A stretch of DNA of 60,000 nucleotides from Cryptomeria japonica (lineage: Eukaryota; Streptophyta; Pinopsida; Cupressales; Cupressaceae): assembly GCF_030272615.1 (NCBI RefSeq), contig NC_081408.1, forward strand, positions 341,647,793 to 341,707,792. The letters are read 5' to 3'. Of this stretch, positions 35,601 through 46,398 are shown piece by piece. Under the pieces are notes generated by a model. It saw only the letters and a list, made by a program, of their open reading frames with translations, was not told where the DNA came from and ran no database searches. The translations under genes and the position numbers were made by a program. The number at the start of each line of letters is the position of its first letter. Position 1 is the first letter of the stretch.

Positions 35601-35742
35601 GACTTAACTTGATCGGCTCTTGACCAACTACACTTCTTCAAATGAAAGGCAAATAGCTAAAAGACTCAAAAAACTAACCTAGAAGCAGAAAAAAGTGGGG
35701 GTCCCCATTTGCAATGGGCCAATGTGTGAAAACGTCAGAACA
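32658..35742 (-). mobile_element. Element F: minus-strand hairpin-array element
   Basis: On the minus strand it starts at 35742 with TGTTCTGACGTTTTCACAC and the palindromic terminus. It continues through 35730-35638, which is nearly identical to window positions 91-1 (element Z), then a short hairpin array (35296-35490), a 1.4-kb middle with scattered TTCGCT motifs (34430-34680), and the conserved 3' section (33780 down to about 32658; minus-strand TATA-like CTTTATAAAG near 33482). The right flank is GGTAT (35743-35747). The left end is not crisp. Confidence 0.6.
35296..35490. repeat. Short-pitch palindrome array, GTTCTAGCCTAGGAC type (element F)
   Basis: About eight copies of a palindromic core (GTTCTAGCCTAGGAC and variants such as TTCTAGCCTAGAAC) joined by GGATGATG-like linkers, pitch about 24-30 bp. 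It occupies the same relative place as the arrays of A, B, D and E. Confidence 0.75.
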
Positions 35743-36613
35743 GGTATTCACTGAATTCTCTGACTTATTTGGCTTCAATTCTGAAAGAGTCAGAAAGAAA
35801 AGAATAAAACCATCATGCTTGATCCATACTCCAAAATAGCCATGAGAGGTTAATCTTTTTTTGTTGATATTTTTTTTTTATATTCATCGACACTCTTAAT
35901 CTTTTAATTATGAAAACTGACTATGCAGCATCTATGTTGATAAAAAAATTATCGTATACATCATTAGGCTGGTCCTTTGTGAGGGTGACCTGTAATAAAT
36001 AACTTGGAAATTTTCTTTGTTTTTTAAAGCATTATGTTACTTTTGACTTTGCTTTAGCTTAAATCAACCCAAAAAAAATGAAATAAGTGATACTCATATT
36101 AAGAGTTCCTGTATAAGTAGGCTAATACAACTGATAGATACTTCATCTGCTCAGATTTTCACCCCGCTTCTTCTATAAGAAAAGCATTCCTATTCTATGT
36201 TCATGCTCTCTACGTTGACCACATCATTCTAACTTTGTGGAAATGTTTATTGATTCCATTAAATTGCATAGGCTTTAGCTTTATGAAACATACATATTTT
36301 TTCTTACTAAAATTTAAAGTGGCCTTACATAGCACTTTAAAAGGGTGCGACGTTGCCAATAGAAGATACTTATCTTCTCATGCTAAATTTGAATCATGTC
36401 TTTACACAACAATTGAAATGGGCATGAAGGGTCCCGTGCACAAAATGCAGGGTAAGGCATGAATACTAATCATCAATCAGAACAACATCAAGTATAATAT
36501 TAAGTGAAAGTTTTAAAGTTGCAGCTATGACATAAACACTGAGATAAAACATCAGCATTAAGATACACTTGCAATACAATATAAAAATAAACACTAAAAG
36601 AACCATACTTTAC
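35743..36613 (-). other. CDC48C intron sequence next to exon 2
   Basis: AT-rich, lacking good ORFs. Presumed native intron between exon 2 and the nested transposon cluster. The right flank of element F begins here. Confidence 0.5.
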
Positions 36614-37233
36614 CTCGAAATCTGCCATTGTAATACTAAGATTATTCATTTCTTCTTGTGTCCATGCCTTTTTCCACCATGCATTTTCAGTAGCCTCTAT
36701 ATCCTCACATTTTAAAAGATTTTGCGGATTCCTGCTTGCTATCATTCTCTTTATTGCAACTGAGGCCGCTTCCCTGGTTAGTGCTGTCAAGTCTGCACCT
36801 ACAAAACCAGGTGTGCATTTTGCAATTTTCTTGAAATCAAACAAACCATCTAGTCTTAACCCTCTTGTAATTACTGACAAGATCTCAACTCTTGAATTTT
36901 CATCTGGAACACCTAGAACAATCTCACGATCAAAGCGACCAGGCCTCCGGAGTGCAGGATCTAGAGAATCAGGTCTATTTGTAGCCCCAATAACTAAAAC
37001 ATGCCCCGACTTCTTTTTAGGCATTTCTGCATCAGATTCTTGGCCACCAGATATAATGGTCTCATGCGATTCATCCATGCAGGTCAAAAGTTGTATCACA
37101 ATACGACGCTCCATTTCCCTCTGCAAAGTTTCTCTTTTGGCACTTNNNNNNNNNNNNNNNNNNNNNNNNNNNNNNNNNNNNNNNGTTTTTAATGCTTTTG
37201 AAAACAAATTACGAATATTCTCTTCTGATTCAC
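36614..37233 (-). CDS. CDC48C: CDC48C-like AAA ATPase, exon 2 (first AAA module, C-terminal part)
   Basis: The minus-strand acceptor TGGCAG precedes 37233, and the donor GAG|GTAAAG follows 36614. The exon begins with the second and third bases of a Gly codon completed by exon 1, giving [16 protein letters not shown] across the junction. It then encodes the rest of the first AAA module: a masked stretch, [22 protein letters not shown], the sensor region [20 protein letters not shown] with the two arginine-finger positions, and the lid ([20 protein letters not shown]). It ends ITMADFE, in phase 0. Positions 37146-37184 are 39 Ns that remove the Walker B region. CDC48C/NVL proteins are nuclear AAA ATPases tied to ribosome maturation. 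Fewer than half of a normal CDC48C protein is encoded in this window. Confidence 0.93.
37146..37184. other. Assembly gap of 39 N inside CDC48C exon 2
   Basis: A run of 39 Ns sits exactly where the Walker B motif of the first AAA module should be. The flanking sequence is in the same frame on both sides, so the gap size is roughly consistent with the coding length. Confidence 0.98.
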
Positions 37234-37455
37234 CTGCCATTTTATTCAATGAAATATCATGAAATTGAATCAAACAGCAGCATACATGCAGCCAAAATAC
37301 TATTATGTAATGATATCATCAAACCATCAAAAAAAGGCCAAATATATGACTTGAGAAACAAAATTGCAGGATACAAATTTCCAATGTGCAATAAATTACA
37401 TATAATGCTACAGAAACAACAATATCGAGAACATCCCTAAGGACTCCTCACTGAT

Positions 37456-37642
37456 CATATTAAAACAGTATGTGCATCACAAGAATGACTAATGCAGTGT
37501 ATAAATGTCATGCCACCCAGGAAAAGGGTTCATAAAGAAAAAAAAATTCTTAACATATTAAAACAGTATGTGCATCACAAAAATGACTAATGCAGTGTAT
37601 AATGTCATGCCACCCAGGAAAAGGGTTCATAAAGAATTTTTT
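37456..37642. repeat. Tandem duplication of a 98-bp unit in CDC48C intron 1
   Basis: 37456-37553 and 37554-37642 are near-identical (ATATTAAAACAGTATGTGCA starts each). Each copy ends in a homopolymer run (A9 in one, T10 in the other). Likely a recent local duplication. Confidence 0.85.
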
Positions 37643-38483
37643 TTTTCTTAAATTCAATATCTTCTCTGAAATAAAAGGCAACAATGTTAAATTTGAACCA
37701 GAATATATAAAAGAAATCACAAAATTTAAGAATAACAAGGACACAAAAGACTTGTCCTGGGAAAACCCTCCACCCGAGGGTGAAAAACCCAGCCCACACA
37801 AATATGATCTTTATTATATCTCTGAAAAATAATACAACTGTTGATAGTTTCAGATTACTATCAATCACAATAAGATAAGATTGATTGTCTACAAATCAAT
37901 CATGACAATGAAGTCAAAAGATACATCTCGTATACATTCTATAAACCTTCATAAGTCTGAAATCACTGAATACAGAAAATCATATAATGAACTGACAGAC
38001 TACATACACAATGTTCTCAACTTGCTACAAGACAAATGAGAGAAGCCAGCAATATACATATATATATATATCCATCTGCTGAAGAAGAAGAGCAATGAAT
38101 ATAAACAATCGGAATTGCAAGTGAAGAGACTCCACGAAGGAAGAGGAAAAGACACCAACAGCCACATCTTCACCGACAGCCACATAGACATAAAGAATCA
38201 CTGGCAGAGAAGTGAAGAGACTCCACGGTGGAGAGGAAGAGTCACCGACAGCCACAAAAATATTTCATCGACATCCACAAGATAAAATAAGAGATGTATC
38301 TAACCAATGTTTAGATGTGAACTAATTTTGAAAGGCAGAATAATCATATCATTTTGGATTGTTGTGAGACCAATAGCATAGGGATGATTAACAGCAATTC
38401 AAGATTGGCTTGTCCTATAATCAATCATGATTAGGCTTCAATAAACCATTTTAATGGTGATAATGGCCATGAAGCCTATAACC
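37643..38483. other. CDC48C intron 1, possible old LTR fragment
   Basis: Contains CCTGGGAAAACCC and GGGTGAAAAACCCAGCC around 37757-37793, phrases common in plant LTRs. Two copies of AGTGAAGAGACTCCACG (about 38119 and 38210) lie among CACCGACAGCCACA repeats. No ORF and no element ends could be fixed. Confidence 0.35.
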
Positions 38484-39000
38484 TAAGTCACCAGGTTCGG
38501 CCGAATTTCTTCCTTGAAGTTCGAAATTCGCCAAACTTTAAAACAGAGTATAAAATTTGTTCAAATTCATACATTGAAAAAAGTTAATATTTTTTAATCG
38601 CGATTTAAGGGTTCTTTTCGGGGTTTTTTTATAAATGAGTGCTAGAAACCCACAGTCTTTAGTCCGCTGTGAGTCGTCACTGGAGAAGTGTGGAAACCGA
38701 AGTGGAAGCATATGTACCTTTTTGCCAAAAGAACATCTTTGCAATCGTGAAAGCATATGTTTCCTATGGTTTATATTTTATAAATGTGTCATCTTTTTGT
38801 AACGATTTCAAATCTTATTATCAATGTTAACTGTTTAGTCAATTTTATAGATATATTACATATATTTATTAAAAAATTTAAAAAATTACATATGACGAAT
38901 TTAATTTGAATTTTATACATTTCGAATTTTTTCCTTGTCGAACTTCATTCGAATTTCAAAGGTGTCGAACTTCGAATTCAAATTCGAATCTGGTGACTTA
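38484..39000. mobile_element. 517-bp MITE with 10-bp target duplication (MULE-like)
   Basis: Both ends read TAAGTCACCAG inwards (then G/A and TTCG), and the inverted similarity continues with TTCGAATT-type motifs. GCCTATAACC is directly repeated on both sides (38474-38483 and 39001-39010). A 9-11 bp duplication points to Mutator-like elements. It has no ORF and lies in CDC48C intron 1. Confidence 0.8.
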
Positions 39001-39436
39001 GCCTATAACCCATTGAGTCTTTTTCACTTGTAGATTAAAATTGAAATTCATTTTCCCATGGTGACAGAAATGACAGTCCAAGGATAATGAAAAAAATTTG
39101 CAAATTCTAAGCCCAGTTGATATAGTAGGGGTTTCAAGAGATAATGTACAGGGTTAACCCACACTGATTGATTCTCAAAAAAAAAAAATTCTTGAATTTC
39201 CTCTTCTCACTTGTACAGTTGTACTGGCCCCCATTGATTATGTTTCACTAGCTGATGGAAACTAGTAAGACTTTAAGACTATCTGAGACCACATCACATG
39301 AGCTTCCCCCATTCCAGCTTTATGTGAGAAAGTCCATAGTATTTTATGTTGTTCTACTGCAGATTTTTTATTTGCTTTCTTTTTGGTACTGGGGTTTTAT
39401 GAATAGCTAGTTTCTGCCATTTTAGGATTTCAGTTC
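39001..39436. other. CDC48C intron 1 between MITE and copia element
   Basis: AT-rich sequence with no ORF, repeat or RNA signature that I can see. Confidence 0.5.
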
Positions 39437-40222
39437 TGTAAATGATGTTCAATTTTCAATTCAATATGCAAGATGTATTCTAATTTGTATTCTCTCTATC
39501 TATGTATTATCTATTTTTGTTATAAATCTGACTATCTTCTTTTGTATGGCAGGTGAGAGGAGTATTTATCGATTTCAATATCCTCTTCACAAATATCGAT
39601 TGATATATATATGCAAGAGGGGAGGATCAAGCAGTGCCTTGACCGGTTATGTCTTATGGACATGACCGATCAAGACACTACTTGATCGCACCCTTTGATA
39701 CATAACTATCAATCGGTGTTTACATTAATCACCAGCCCGATACTAATCAGGCCCTACGTAACTTAGTGTTCCATGCCAATCGGTATTCACGTGGTATGTT
39801 AACCGATGTCAATCGGTGTTTGCGTGGCATATTAACCGATGTCAATCGGTGTCTAAGTTAATCGATACCAATCACTAATTAATAGTTATATATCAAGCGG
39901 TGCATGCTTTGCCACCCGATAACAATCCAATAATCATTATTTGTTTACTGCTGAGAAGATATACAATATAAATCGGGATACATGGTTGACCCGATAATCA
40001 TCAGTGATCACAGTTATAATGCAAACCGATATACCATGCTATGATATGATTATCGATATTGATCGACTAAGTAGATTGGATATATACAAATGAGGAATGA
40101 TCATCAAATGAAATAGCTTGAAGTTTTCCTGATAGTTTATCGATAGGATAAATGATTGAATGAGAGACTTCATTTATCTCTCATTCAATCATTTATCTTA
40201 CCAAAGCTACCATGCATTAACA
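39437..40222 (-). repeat. 3' LTR of the copia element
   Basis: 786 bp, partner of 44802-45587. Rich in ATCGGT and its complement ACCGAT, including paired copies in AACCGATGTCAATCGGTGTT. Also contains a perfect stem, GGTYATGTC...GACATGACC (about 39645-39668). Confidence 0.95.
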
Positions 40223-40235
40223 CTCCTTCTTAGCT
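40223..40235 (-). other. Polypurine tract of the copia element
   Basis: The minus strand reads AAGAAGGAG immediately before the 3' LTR, the normal place and composition for the plus-strand primer. Confidence 0.75.
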
Positions 40236-40767
40236 AGGTAAGACAAATGAGAACAGTATATCAAGCATCACAATTCAAATGATGGTTAGTATTCTTTACA
40301 CAATCTAACTTTCTAGGAAATCATATCACCTAATCATATGATATGAAGTATCACCTAAACACGTGATACAAAATGTCCATCACGTCAATCTTGTGATGAC
40401 AGGATATCACCCAAGCATGTGATATCAGTATTGCCTAAACACGCAATACTTAAGGATAATCATATGAGAAAATATTCAATTCTCATCTTTATCCAAGTTG
40501 TGGTAGGTGCACTAACATCTTATACAAATGTTTTACCACAACACAATCATGGCTCATCCATGACACACCAGAGATCCAACATGATAACTGGTTTGGACAT
40601 TATAAGATCGTCACCTTATAATGTCTACATACAAGTGTTCATTATCTTGAGAGATCGTCACCTCTTAGATATGAACCCAAGGGATAAAATCCAAAATGTC
40701 CTATCATGACAAAGAAGTTTACACATTAAACATCTTATTGATATGTAAATACAGATTACAAAGCAAA

Positions 40768-43700
40768 TTACCTTTCTATCATACCTAAACCTTTTCTGAA
40801 GTGATCAACCTTCACTCTGGAAAGAGGTTTGGTCAAAATATCTGCCATTTGATCTACTGTACAAACATATTCTAATTGAATCACATTTCTGTCTACCATA
40901 TCTCGCACATAGTGGTATGGAATCTCAATATGCTTGGATCTGTCATGGAACACTGGATTTACTGAAAGTTTTATGCAGCTTTGATTGTCACAATGTATAA
41001 CAATGGGTTTCATAGGTTCTCCAAACAACCCCACAAGCAACTTCCTGAGCCATACTGCCTCTCGGGCAGCCATAGAAGCTGCAATGTATTCTGCCTCGGT
41101 GGAGCTTTGAGCTACAGAGGACTGCTTCCTGCTGATCCAAGATATCATGGCTGAACCTAGACTAAAGCAACACCCTGAAATGCTTTTTCTGTCAATTACA
41201 CTTCCAGCCCAATCTGAATCTGTAAATCCATGTAGGTCTATATCAACTTTCTCATATTTGAAACAAAGGTTTAGGGTACCTTGTAGATATCTCATGATGT
41301 GTTTTACTGCAACCAGGTGTATCTCCTTAGGTTCACACATAAACTGACTTAAAGCATTAACTGCATAACAAATATCTGGCCTTGTATTCACCAGGTACAT
41401 CAGGGACCCAATCATCTGTCTGTATTGAGTAGAGTCAGTGGGTTGTGACTCTGTTGCTGCTTCTTTAAGTTTGTGTAAATTGGTTTCCATAGCAGAGGTC
41501 ATGGGCCTACAGTTTAGCATTCTAAATCTCTTCAAAATATCCAAGGTATACTTTCCTTGGTTTAGTATAATGTTGTCAGAATTATGCCATACTTCCAATC
41601 CTAGGAAGTAATGAAGGAGTCCCAAGTCCTTCATATCAAATTCTTTGGATAGATCTTTCTTGCATTGATCTATAAGGTGATCATTTCTTGCGATTAATAA
41701 GTCATCAACATATAAAATCAACATTAGCATATCACCTTTATTTCTTTTGTAGTAGAGATTAGGATCTGCATCATTCTTAGAGAAGCCTAGTCCTGAGAGA
41801 TAGGTGTCAATTCTTTCATACTAGGCCCTGGGAGTCTGTTTAAACCCATAGAGAGCTTTCTTCAATCTACACACATGAGACTCTGCATCATGAACTTCAA
41901 ACCCTTCAGGTTGCTTTAGGTAGACTTCTTCTAAGATCTCACCATTTAGAAATGTTGTCTTAACATCCATCTGGTGTACCTTCCACCCGTTTGTTGTTGC
42001 AATGGCTAATACGGCTCTTACTGATGTATATCTGGCAACAGGTGCAAAAGTTTTTTCATAATCTATTCCTTCCCTTTGTGAGAAACCTCTAGCTACAAAT
42101 CTAGCCTTGTGTTTTTCAATACTACCGTCTGCAGCATGTTTGATCTTAAAAAGCCATTTAGATGAAACAACAGATTTCTTAGTTGGCCTAGGAACAATCT
42201 CCCAAACATCATTTTTCATAATGGACTGATACTCTTCAGACATGGCATCCTTCCATACTTGATGTTCAAGTGCCTCTGATACATTGTTTGGTTCAGCTTT
42301 AGAGAGATCATTCATAAGGGCAACATAGCTAGTGAATTTATTAGGCCTTTTGCTTTCCCTGAAGGTCCCTGAAGGAGCAACAAACTTCTGAGCTTCTGCT
42401 ACAATCTTGGTGGCCCATAGTGGTCTTTTCTTAAGGTTTTCTCTAGGTGGACTTTGAGTTTCACTTAAAGTTTCCTCAAGATTCTCCCTCTAAAGCTCAG
42501 AAGTAGGATCTTTATCTATGCTAGGGGTAGGGATATAAATTTCAGGGTCTAGAGAGCTTTCGGCTCTTTTGAAGGCTAAGTCTTCTTCAAAGATCACATC
42601 CCTACTTAGTTCAATATTCTTTTGACCAAGTATATAGATCCTGTAGGCTTTGGAGGTTTCACTATATCCTACAAGGATTCCCCTTTTTCCAGAAGGCTCT
42701 AATTTTAATCTTTTCTCCCTAGGTACATGAATATAGACAGGGCATCCAAATATCCTAAGGTGGCTAATATAAGGTTTTGATTTAGTAAAGACTTCCTCAG
42801 GGGTCTTATCTTCAAGATGGGAGTGAGGACATCTGTTTTGAATATATACAGCAGTGCTAGTTGCTTCTGCCTAGAGATTGACATTTAGATTCTGATCAAG
42901 AATCATAGCTTTGGCAGCTTCAACGATTGTCCTATTTTTCCTCTCAGCTACCCCATTTAATTGAGGGTTATAAGGTATTGTTAACTCCCTCTTAATCCCT
43001 GAATTTTTACAAAACTCTTTAAATAATTCTAATGTATATTCCCCCCCATTATCAGTTCTTAGGGTTTTGATTTTGTTTCCTAAGTAGTTATCTATTAGTG
43101 ATTTAAATTCTTTAAACCTATTAAGGATCTCTTCTAATTCTTTACATTTCAGAAAGTAGATCCAAGTTTTCCTAGAGTAGTCATCAACAAATATTACATA
43201 ATACAAAAATCCCCCCAATGAAGGTACGGACATGGGTCCACATACATCAGAGTGAACTAACTCTAAAATTTTACTTGTTTTCCTAGTACTATTCTGAAAA
43301 GCACCCTTAGTATTTTTACCTAGGGCACATCCTTTGCATGCCCCTAAATGATATTGCTTTAACTTGGGTAGACCTGTGACAAGGTCTCCCATTGAAGATA
43401 AAGCTCTAAAATTTAGGTGGCCTAGTCTTTTATGCCAGACTTCATTAGCATCTGTAGTTTCATGGATTAGGGCTAAGTTGGGCTCTGTGCATAGCTCATA
43501 CAAGTAGCCTTGTCTTTGACCAATTGTTTTAGCTTTCTTAATGGATGAATTCTCTGGCCATGCCAATAATCTATTGTCCATGAAGGTCACTCTGTATCCA
43601 TTGTCCTCCAGTGCTGATATTGAGACTAGATTTCTCTTGATGCCTGGAACATATAGCACTCCTTTAAGTTGTAATGATACACCTGACTTTAGTTTGATGG

Positions 43701-44709
43701 TGCAAGTTCCAACTCCTTTGACTGGATGTGTAGAGTCATCTCCGATAGTTACTTCCTCATCATTCTCCTCTTTCATGGAGTCTAGCACTTCTCTAAATCC
43801 TGTAATGTGTCTGGATGAGCCACTGTCGATCACCCAGGAGTTAACTTTGTTTGATGCTTGGTTTGTGAGTGCTGAATAGAGTACATACTTCTCGGAGTCC
43901 TCTTCCCTTTTAGATTTTCCTGTTTTAGCAAATGTGGCTTGCTTAGCTCTTTCTGGACATTTGGCAACATAGTACCCAAATTTGTCACATCTGTAACATT
44001 GAATCTGAAAAAGGTCCTTCTTGAAGGTGTTCTTGCCGTGACGACTTTTTCTCTTTCTGAATTGTTTCTGCTTGCTTTTCTTGTTTGAGTTTGTATTTAG
44101 AACTTGGAGATCTTCATCTATATTCTTCTGCTTGATCCCTTTCTTATTTTGCCTTGATTCCTCTTGGATACAGTCAGCCTTTAGCCTATTGAATTTTGGG
44201 AATTCATCCCTTGCACTGATGCCTTGGACGAATGTTTCCCATATGCTAGGCAACCCATCTAGAGCAATGAGTGTTAATTCTTTGCTTTGGATCTCATATC
44301 CAAGGGTTGTCAGTTCATCCCTTAGGGCAGATATTCGCATGAAGTGGGCATTGATTGATTCTCCTTTTATCATGGCTATGTGATTTATTTCTCTTTTTAA
44401 AGCCAAGGTTCTACTGGCATTAGATATCTCAAATGCATCTTCAAGTGCTTTGAACATGTTGTAAGTTGTTTCATGTTTCCTTATGATGGGCATAATATTA
44501 TTTCTTACCCCATCAACTATGATTTTGATGGCCTTTTCATTTCCCTCTCTCCAAGTTGTTTTGTCAGGTTCAGTCTCAGGTTCTGCAGTTTTAGTTTTTA
44601 CAAATGATTCGACTTTATTTTCTTTTAGAATCATTTGAATTCTGAACTTCCATGCTGAGAAGTCATCACCTCCTTCGAGTCTATCTTCAAATCTAATAGC
44701 GCTAGCCAT
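40768..44709 (-). pseudogene. Copia Gag-Pol polyprotein, single frame with three amber codons
   Basis: The ATG at 44709 (MASAIRFEDR) fits the usual Gag start; an upstream in-frame ATG at 44757 is less likely. The frame runs to 40768, 1313 codons before the final stop. N to C: UBN2-type Gag; zinc knuckle CYRCDKFGYYVAKC; protease WVIDSGSS; GAG-pre-integrase WHKRLGHLN; integrase with HSDVCGP, RTDNGGEY and AERKNRT; reverse transcriptase with MDVKTTFLNGE and LYVDDLL; RNase H with TDSDWAG and STEAEY; end ILTKPLS. In-frame TAG codons lie at 42871-42873, 42490-42492 and 41821-41823, with no frameshift. The zinc-knuckle histidine is a tyrosine. It therefore cannot yield full Pol without readthrough, though the architecture is otherwise complete. 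Confidence 0.95.
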
Positions 44710-44789
44710 TGAAAGAATTGTGATGTTGAATATATGCTTGATTTGAATTTTCCACAAAATTGAACAGCCTTGGGTTCGATTTAACTATA

Positions 44790-44801
44790 GCTCTGATACC
44801 A
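44790..44801 (-). other. Primer-binding site, initiator-Met tRNA type
   Basis: The minus strand reads TGGTATCAGAGC directly after the 5' LTR, the standard plant copia primer-binding site complementary to initiator methionine tRNA. Confidence 0.95.
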
Positions 44802-45587
44802 TGTAAATGATGTTCAATTTTCAATTCAATATGCAAGATGTATTCTAATTTGTATTCTCTCTATCTATGTATTATCTATTTTTGTTATAAATCTGACTAT
44901 CTTCTTTTGTATGGCAGGTGAGAGGAGTATTTATCGATTTCAATATCCTCTTCACAAATATCGATTGATATACATATGCAAGAGGGGAGGATCAAGCAGT
45001 GCCTTGACCGGTCATGTCTTATGGACATGACCGATCAAGACACTACTTGATCGCACCGTTTGATATATAACTATCAATCGGTGTTTATATTAATCACCAG
45101 CCCGATACTAATCGGGGTCTACGTAACTTAGTGTTCCATGCCAATCGGTATTCACGTGGTATGTTAACCGATGTCAATCAGTGTTTGCGTGGCATATTAA
45201 CCGATGTCAATCGGTGTCTAAGTTAACCGATACCAATCACTAACTAATAGTTATATATCAAGCGGTGCATACTTTGCCACCCGATAACAATCCGATAATC
45301 ATTATTTGTTTACTGCTGAGAAGATATCCAATATAAATCGGGATACATGGTTAACCCGATAATCATCGGTGATCACAGTTATAATGCAAACCGATATACC
45401 ATGCTACGATATGATTACCGATATTGATCGACTAAGTAGATTGGATATATACAAATGAGGAATGATCATCAAATGAAATAGCTTGAAGTTTTCCTGATAG
45501 TTTATCGATAGGATAAATGATTGAATGAGAGACTTCATTTATCTCTCATTCAATCATTTATCTTACCGAAGCTACCATGCATTAACA
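44802..45587 (-). repeat. 5' LTR of the copia element
   Basis: 786 bp, about 97.6% identical by hand comparison to 39437-40222, with most differences being transitions. Same ATCGGT/ACCGAT-rich interior. Confidence 0.95.
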
Positions 45588-46398
45588 AGTTCCTCTGTTC
45601 CCTTCAGATGTTTGCATTGTAACTTGAATAAACCCTACATAAACCAAAGCCTAGAAAATCATTTAATCCCAAACAATATCCTTACATTCACTTCACTCTC
45701 ATCTTGCTCCATTTATAGGCTCTATTGCATTTAAGGTTGTTGCATTGGGGTTAATAAGTTGTCACAGCAATCCATCACAGGACTTCCACCTTGCTATTGT
45801 ATCCCTCGGTCACATTTTCACAGATTATCTACTACACTCATCAGTAGTTTTCAATCAAGGAGTTGCTACAAGTCTGTACAATGGGTGAGAGTTGATACAT
45901 GTTGTCATATCCCAGAATTTTATGCTTCAAAAAACGCCAAATACACATGATTGAGCAACACAAATTACAAATAATTTGAACGAAGTATACATGTTTGAAA
46001 GTTTAGAAATCGCAAGAAAATCAGTTTCTTGTGCTAATAGAAATTCAGAATTTTAAAACACTGAACCAAAAACAATATTGTGTGGGGTAGGAGTTTATGA
46101 AACTTTTCCTCGCCCAAAAATTTATGCTTCAGAAAAACACCACCTACACATGCTTGGGCAACAACTGGTATGGATTGAGAACTCAGTTCCTTATGTTTAT
46201 TCATATATTAAATATAATATTCAGTTTCTTTATGTTTTTTATACAAAAAGATGAGGAAATTCCAAATAAAAACAATACGTTGCCGTGGAAACACAGAACG
46301 ATCTTTATTTTCAGATGCAAAAAAGTTTTTTGGGAGATTTTAAATTTAGTCATTTGGCCAGGATTAGACAATAATATTTTCCGCAACATGAGTCGTAC
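45588..46398. other. CDC48C intron 1 next to exon 1
   Basis: No gene. A degenerate direct repeat of about 45 bp (around TTTATGCTTCAGAAAAACAC) occurs at about 45920 and 46122. Confidence 0.5.

Larger units (their letters stand above)
39437..45587 (-). mobile_element. Ty1-copia LTR retrotransposon, full length, minus strand, in CDC48C intron 1
   Basis: 6151 bp, flanked by exact AGTTC duplications (39432-39436 and 45588-45592). The LTRs are 39437-40222 and 44802-45587, 786 bp each, starting TGTAAATG and ending ATTAACA. By eye I count about 19 mismatches between them (about 2.4%). The order Gag, protease, integrase, reverse transcriptase, RNase H on the minus strand is copia order. It sits in the same orientation as the host gene. 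Confidence 0.97.

Noticed and set aside
8648-35742. A single giant element bounded by the inverted termini at 8648 and 35742
   Set aside because: The flanks (CTTAG and GGTAT) do not match, and the interior holds independent termini and conserved 3' sections in both orientations.
43541-44383. Plus-strand ORFs of 103-112 codons
   Set aside because: Antisense shadows of the copia Gag/protease region.
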